Part shown: one piece after another, positions 60,626-64,000 of the stretch | How positions within the stretch are numbered: position 1 is the first letter of the stretch | How the letters are laid out: each line of letters begins with the position of its first letter | Assembly: GCF_900177675.1 (NCBI RefSeq) | Contig: NZ_FXWM01000001.1 | Span: forward strand, 62,001 to 126,000 | Length of the DNA: 64,000 nt | Origin: Bacillus sp. OV166 | GTDB taxonomy: Bacteria > Bacillota > Bacilli > Bacillales > Cytobacillaceae | Direction of reading: 5' to 3' | Notes under the pieces: generated by a model | Told to the model about the DNA's origin: nothing | Database searches by the model: none | The model's input: only the letters and a program-made list of their open reading frames with translations | Position numbers and translations under genes: made by a program

Positions 60626-61934
60626 GCTGCAATCCTCCTAGGTCTTCCATCGTAATCTGTCCCCATGTTTTATCATAGCGATAGAACCAGGCAGGTTCTA
60701 AAAGGATTAGCTTATTCTCATCTGAATCCCTTTCCATCCGATAGCCCAAGATCATTTCTTCAAGAAGACTTGGTTTAAAATTCTTTTTGTTTTGTAAAAA
60801 TTCCAGTGCATCATGCCCCGATGGGCGTGTGACCTTTTTCATTTCCGTTGTAAGGGGAAGCTCCAAAGAAATATTTGGCCGAATATATTGGTTGATTTCA
60901 TCTCGGCCCCAAACCTCACTAATTTCAGCAATCCCGTTTCCGTTAAAGACGGGATAGCCTTCGATGCTGTATAAACGAAAGGTTACGGAGTGATTAAGTT
61001 CATTTTTATCAACATAGCGATAAGGGTCTGTCCAGCCGCCATGTTCATTCACAAAGTCAATACTCCGTTTGACTAAATCATAAGAGCTATTAACAAAATT
61101 CTCTTCCACGGTTGGATTGACATAGCGAAGGACGTTACTTTCAAAATTCAACGTCATTTTACTAGAATCGTTCGTATATTCCTCCCCTGAAGGGACGAAG
61201 CTTTTTTGCACAAAACTAGGGTCGCTGAAAAGTGCTTCTTTAAATTCCTCTGAATCAAGATTAACAGGCAAATATTTATAGGTTGTCATTTCTGTTTCAG
61301 TTTCTGGAAGAAAAATCGTCCGCCATTCAGAAGCTTCATAGGCGAAATGACGAGGGAACTGCGCTGCATTTTTATAAATATTACGATTAAATTCACTTAA
61401 ATGAGCGGAAGAAATATGACTTATATATACTTGCTGATGTTCAGTGGAAACAAAATAAACAATCCCATTTTCCTTTTCTGAATTCTCAACATTAACAATG
61501 ATTCGATTGAAGGTGAAAGAAGGTATTTTTTTACCTTCAATATTTAAGACACTGCGATATAACTCAATCGGGACTTCTCCTGGAAAAATAATTTCCGCAT
61601 TGCCGCTGCCATGGATTAATTCCTTGATGTTTTTCACTTCGTTTGTATATTTTTTTACATCAAAAAAGGCCCAACTGCTTAATTGCTTAAGAACCTTTTC
61701 GATCTCTTCCGTGTTATTGGTTCCATAATGCTGACCCTTCACGTGAAAAAACACCTGGTCAGGCCTGACGATCTTTTGGACCTCTTGTTTTTCACTTAAG
61801 GTGACTTCAGCAACCGTATTACTTTTTTCCATCGTGTCGTAATTAGGCTGGTAGGTCCAAAGATTCCATGTTAAAAGAATACTAACCAGAACTAAAAAGG
61901 TTAAAATCCCTGATTTAATATTTTCGTATCTCAT
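60612..61934 (-). CDS. walH: WalH (YycH), regulator of WalK
   Basis: Membrane-anchored extracytoplasmic protein (440 aa): one helix near residues 8-25, then the YycH domains. Together with WalI it controls WalK. ATG 61934 overlaps the walK stop (ATGA) and gives a start MRYENIKSGILTFLVL aligned with B. subtilis YycH; the in-frame ATG at 61940 is the alternative. Confidence 0.92.
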   Translation of the reverse strand: MRYENIKSGILTFLVLVSILLTWNLWTYQPNYDTMEKSNTVAEVTLSEKQEVQKIVRPDQVFFHVKGQHYGTNNTEEIEKVLKQLSSWAFFDVKKYTNEVKNIKELIHGSGNAEIIFPGEVPIELYRSVLNIEGKKIPSFTFNRIIVNVENSEKENGIVYFVSTEHQQVYISHISSAHLSEFNRNIYKNAAQFPRHFAYEASEWRTIFLPETETEMTTYKYLPVNLDSEEFKEALFSDPSFVQKSFVPSGEEYTNDSSKMTLNFESNVLRYVNPTVEENFVNSSYDLVKRSIDFVNEHGGWTDPYRYVDKNELNHSVTFRLYSIEGYPVFNGNGIAEISEVWGRDEINQYIRPNISLELPLTTEMKKVTRPSGHDALEFLQNKKNFKPSLLEEMILGYRMERDSDENKLILLEPAWFYRYDKTWGQITMEDLGGLQHGLE

Positions 61935-63757
61935 GACCATTCATCCTCTTCAGAACGTTCATATGGGAGTGAAAAGGAAATCTTTGTTCCTTTCCCTTCC
62001 TCACTTGTTGCCCAGATTGCTCCGCCATGAGCATTAACCATTTCCTTTGCAATGGCCAGACCTAGGCCTGTCCCGCCTAGTTTCCGAGTTCTCGCTTTAT
62101 CGACACGATAAAAACGGTCAAAAATCTTTCCAATATTCTCTTTCGGAATCCCCATGCCTTGATCTTGTACGCTGACAATCATTTTATCGTCCTTTTCTTT
62201 AATCGAAAAAGTGACGTTTCCGCCTTCAGGTGAATACTTTAAGGCATTTGAAATAATATTGTATAAAACCTGTGTCATTTTATCTTCATCAATTTCAACA
62301 AATATCACATGATTCGGGAGTTTTCTTTTAAAGGTGACGTTTTGTTCCTTCGACATTTCAAACCTGTCGATGATGCGGTGGAAGAAGTCGACGAAGTTTA
62401 CCCATTCGATTTTCAGCCTGTAATCCGTACTATCCATTTTTGAAAGCTGGAGCAGGTCATTGACCAAGCGAATCATTCTTTCTGTTTCGGTCCGCGTCAC
62501 TTCTAAAAATTCCGGAGCAATCTCCTCATCCCGCCAGGCACCATCTGCAAGAGCTTCTAAATAACTCCTCATTGTCGTTAGCGGTGTCCTAAGTTCATGG
62601 GATACATTGGCGACAAACTCTCTTCGTTCGGCGTCAATTTTTTCTTGATCCGTGATATCATGCAAAACCGCAATTAATCCATTGACAAAGCCCGTCTCTT
62701 TTTGAATCACAGAGAAATTGGCACGCAGGAAATAACGCTCGGTTTTTGTACTGTAATCTAAAATGATCGAATCCTTTTCCTCCAATAAGTCTTCGAAGGA
62801 ATTGGTATCATCTAAATCTAATAACGTTACAATTGGCTCGGTCAGAACTGTTTCACGTGAAACATTCAGCATTTCTGCCGCTGGTTCATTGATTAAAATA
62901 ACCCGGCCTTTCCGGTCCGTAGCAATTACACCATCCGTCATATAGGACAAAACAGATGACAGCTTCCGACGTTCCCCTTCGGTCATGGCCTGTGCTTCCT
63001 GGAGCTTTTTCGTTAAATTATTAAACGTAACAGCCAGTGTCCCAATTTCATCGTTACCATATACTCTTACTTTCCTTGAAAAATTACCCTTGGTCATCGC
63101 TAAGGCCTGCTTCTTCATATCTGCAATCGGCCTTGTGATGGTTTGGGCTAATAATATCCCTAATATAGCTGTAATCGATAAGGCAATCGCTGTCCCTGTA
63201 GCAAAAATCCCATTAATAGTTTTCATTTGTTCAAAGACATTTTCTATTTTTGCGACAAGGTAGATCGCACCAATTACTTTTTTACCAGACATAATTGGAG
63301 TAGAGAGGACCCAAATCCGATGACCTGTTTGGGGGTCGATTAATATTGCGCTTTGATCCTCTTCTAAAACCATTGATTGTTTGATTCGGAGCTCTGTTGT
63401 CCTTTGTCCAACCACCCCTTGGTTACTGGGATGTGAGGTACCAAGAATTTTAAGGGATCTGTTTTCAATCACCCGAACTTCCGAAATATCACCTGCATCA
63501 AAGTCTCTAAGGATTTTTTTGATATCCTCTTCGAGTGTTGGATCTTCAGGCGTTCTCTCTTTCTCCATTTCCTCAACCAGATTGTAGGCAAGCAAATCCA
63601 CCCGTTGCTTTATCGAAGTCTGAAAGTTTGTCCGTAATGTTTCTTCAAGCTGATTGACAAAATAAACACCGATAATTTGCATGGCTACTAAAATAAGGAG
63701 GACATAGATGATAACGAATTTGACGTTTATAGAGCGAAAGAAACCAACCTTTCTCAT
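61931..63757 (-). CDS. walK: Sensor histidine kinase WalK (YycG)
   Basis: Essential cell-wall homeostasis kinase (608 aa). Two membrane helices (about 12-32 and 183-203) flank an extracytoplasmic PAS-like domain; then HAMP (ITRPIADMKKQALAMTKGNFSRKV), a cytosolic PAS domain (MTDGVIATDRKGRVILINEPAAEML), the phospho-His in FVANVSHELRTPLTTMRSYLEAL, and the ATPase with N-box and GGTGLGLAIAKEMV. Five bases after walR and overlapping walH. Target genes such as yocH-like hydrolases also occur in the window. Confidence 0.97.
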   Translation of the reverse strand: MRKVGFFRSINVKFVIIYVLLILVAMQIIGVYFVNQLEETLRTNFQTSIKQRVDLLAYNLVEEMEKERTPEDPTLEEDIKKILRDFDAGDISEVRVIENRSLKILGTSHPSNQGVVGQRTTELRIKQSMVLEEDQSAILIDPQTGHRIWVLSTPIMSGKKVIGAIYLVAKIENVFEQMKTINGIFATGTAIALSITAILGILLAQTITRPIADMKKQALAMTKGNFSRKVRVYGNDEIGTLAVTFNNLTKKLQEAQAMTEGERRKLSSVLSYMTDGVIATDRKGRVILINEPAAEMLNVSRETVLTEPIVTLLDLDDTNSFEDLLEEKDSIILDYSTKTERYFLRANFSVIQKETGFVNGLIAVLHDITDQEKIDAERREFVANVSHELRTPLTTMRSYLEALADGAWRDEEIAPEFLEVTRTETERMIRLVNDLLQLSKMDSTDYRLKIEWVNFVDFFHRIIDRFEMSKEQNVTFKRKLPNHVIFVEIDEDKMTQVLYNIISNALKYSPEGGNVTFSIKEKDDKMIVSVQDQGMGIPKENIGKIFDRFYRVDKARTRKLGGTGLGLAIAKEMVNAHGGAIWATSEEGKGTKISFSLPYERSEEDEWS

Positions 63758-63762
63758 TCATC

Positions 63763-64000
63763 TTACTCCTGTTCAGGATTCCGCAAATAGTATCCAACTC
63801 CGCGGCGAGTGACAATCCACGTTGGATGACTCGGGCTGTCCTCAATTTTTTCCCGCAATCTTCTAACAGTTACATCAACGGTCCGCACGTCTCCGTAGTA
63901 ATCGTAACCCCAAACCGTTTGCAGGAGGTGTTCCCTCGTCATCACTTGACCGATATGTTTAGCCAAATAGTAAAGCAATTCAAATTCACGGTGTGTAAGC
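63763..64000 (-). CDS. walR: Response regulator WalR (YycF), C-terminal part
   Basis: The last 78 codons of the essential OmpR-type regulator; the rest lies beyond the right window edge. Visible is the winged-helix domain: [20 protein letters not shown], the recognition helix in [17 protein letters not shown], and the wing [15 protein letters not shown]. First gene of walRKHIJ. Confidence 0.96.
   Translation of the reverse strand, partial: LTHREFELLYYLAKHIGQVMTREHLLQTVWGYDYYGDVRTVDVTVRRLREKIEDSPSHPTWIVTRRGVGYYLRNPEQE

Noticed and set aside
1..64000. tRNA, rRNA, T-box or prophage genes
   Set aside because: Looked for along the window; no cloverleaf, rRNA stretch, T-box core or phage structural gene was recognised.

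Overview
The window looks like the oriC-proximal chromosome of an AT-rich, spore-forming Bacillaceae (Bacillus sensu lato; genus not decidable by eye). The right end carries the Bacillus cell-wall block in reverse orientation: walR (cut by the window end), walK, walH, walI, walJ, an HtrA-type protease and rlmH. Strong Shine-Dalgarno sites, a YhcN/YlaJ sporulation lipoprotein, a NiaP transporter and BceSAB genes nearly identical in layout to B. subtilis support this.

Left part (1-18.9 kb): a branched-chain amino acid uptake operon (livJ-livH, cut at the left edge) with a CodY-like box, niaP, a heterodimeric ABC exporter, an ASCH protein, a Tat-exported GMC dehydrogenase pair, a YhcN lipoprotein, a TetR-ABC-2 exporter operon with a clear autoregulatory operator, a NERD nuclease-like gene whose translation start region is triplicated, an 82-bp hierarchical tandem repeat, pepT, an APH-type kinase and a small DUF4023-like gene.

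Middle part (19-31 kb): a plasmid-type ParM/ParR actin segregation locus with two GTAWAC-repeat centromere-like arrays, separated by the decayed 3' part of an L,D-transpeptidase paralogue; an InhA-like M6 protease; an intact L,D-transpeptidase with GW repeats; then a surface-protein cluster: a secreted protein of thirteen 41-42-residue Gln-ladder repeats (QxQ every 10-11 residues), a small secreted protein, and an LPITA-anchored wall protein with the same QxQ pairs. Both large genes have GTTC-N8-GAAC operators like those of the biofilm repressor SinR. The cluster looks like an amyloid-type fibre with a wall-bound anchor or nucleator.

Next (31-44.4 kb): rluF, an XRE-cupin regulator convergent with an amine oxidase, an aldo/keto reductase, a YocH-like LysM-3D hydrolase, an IclR gene, an M20 amidohydrolase with an MFS gene broken by one UGA, and an AraC-GH39 regulator beside an unusual PTS permease (no IIB domain, and Cys in place of the EIIA active-site His).

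44.5-56.7 kb: a probable SCC-like island at the 3' end of rlmH. The last codons of rlmH (encoding EPYHK-stop) are repeated in the same orientation at 45080 and 44492, as expected for elements inserted at this site, although no ccr recombinase is present. Cargo: a two-component system, a BirA-controlled bioY-yhfT-yhfS operon extended by two hotdog dehydratases, and a Bce-type peptide-antibiotic module whose response regulator has lost its receiver domain. A cluster of DnaA boxes lies on the chromosomal side of rlmH.
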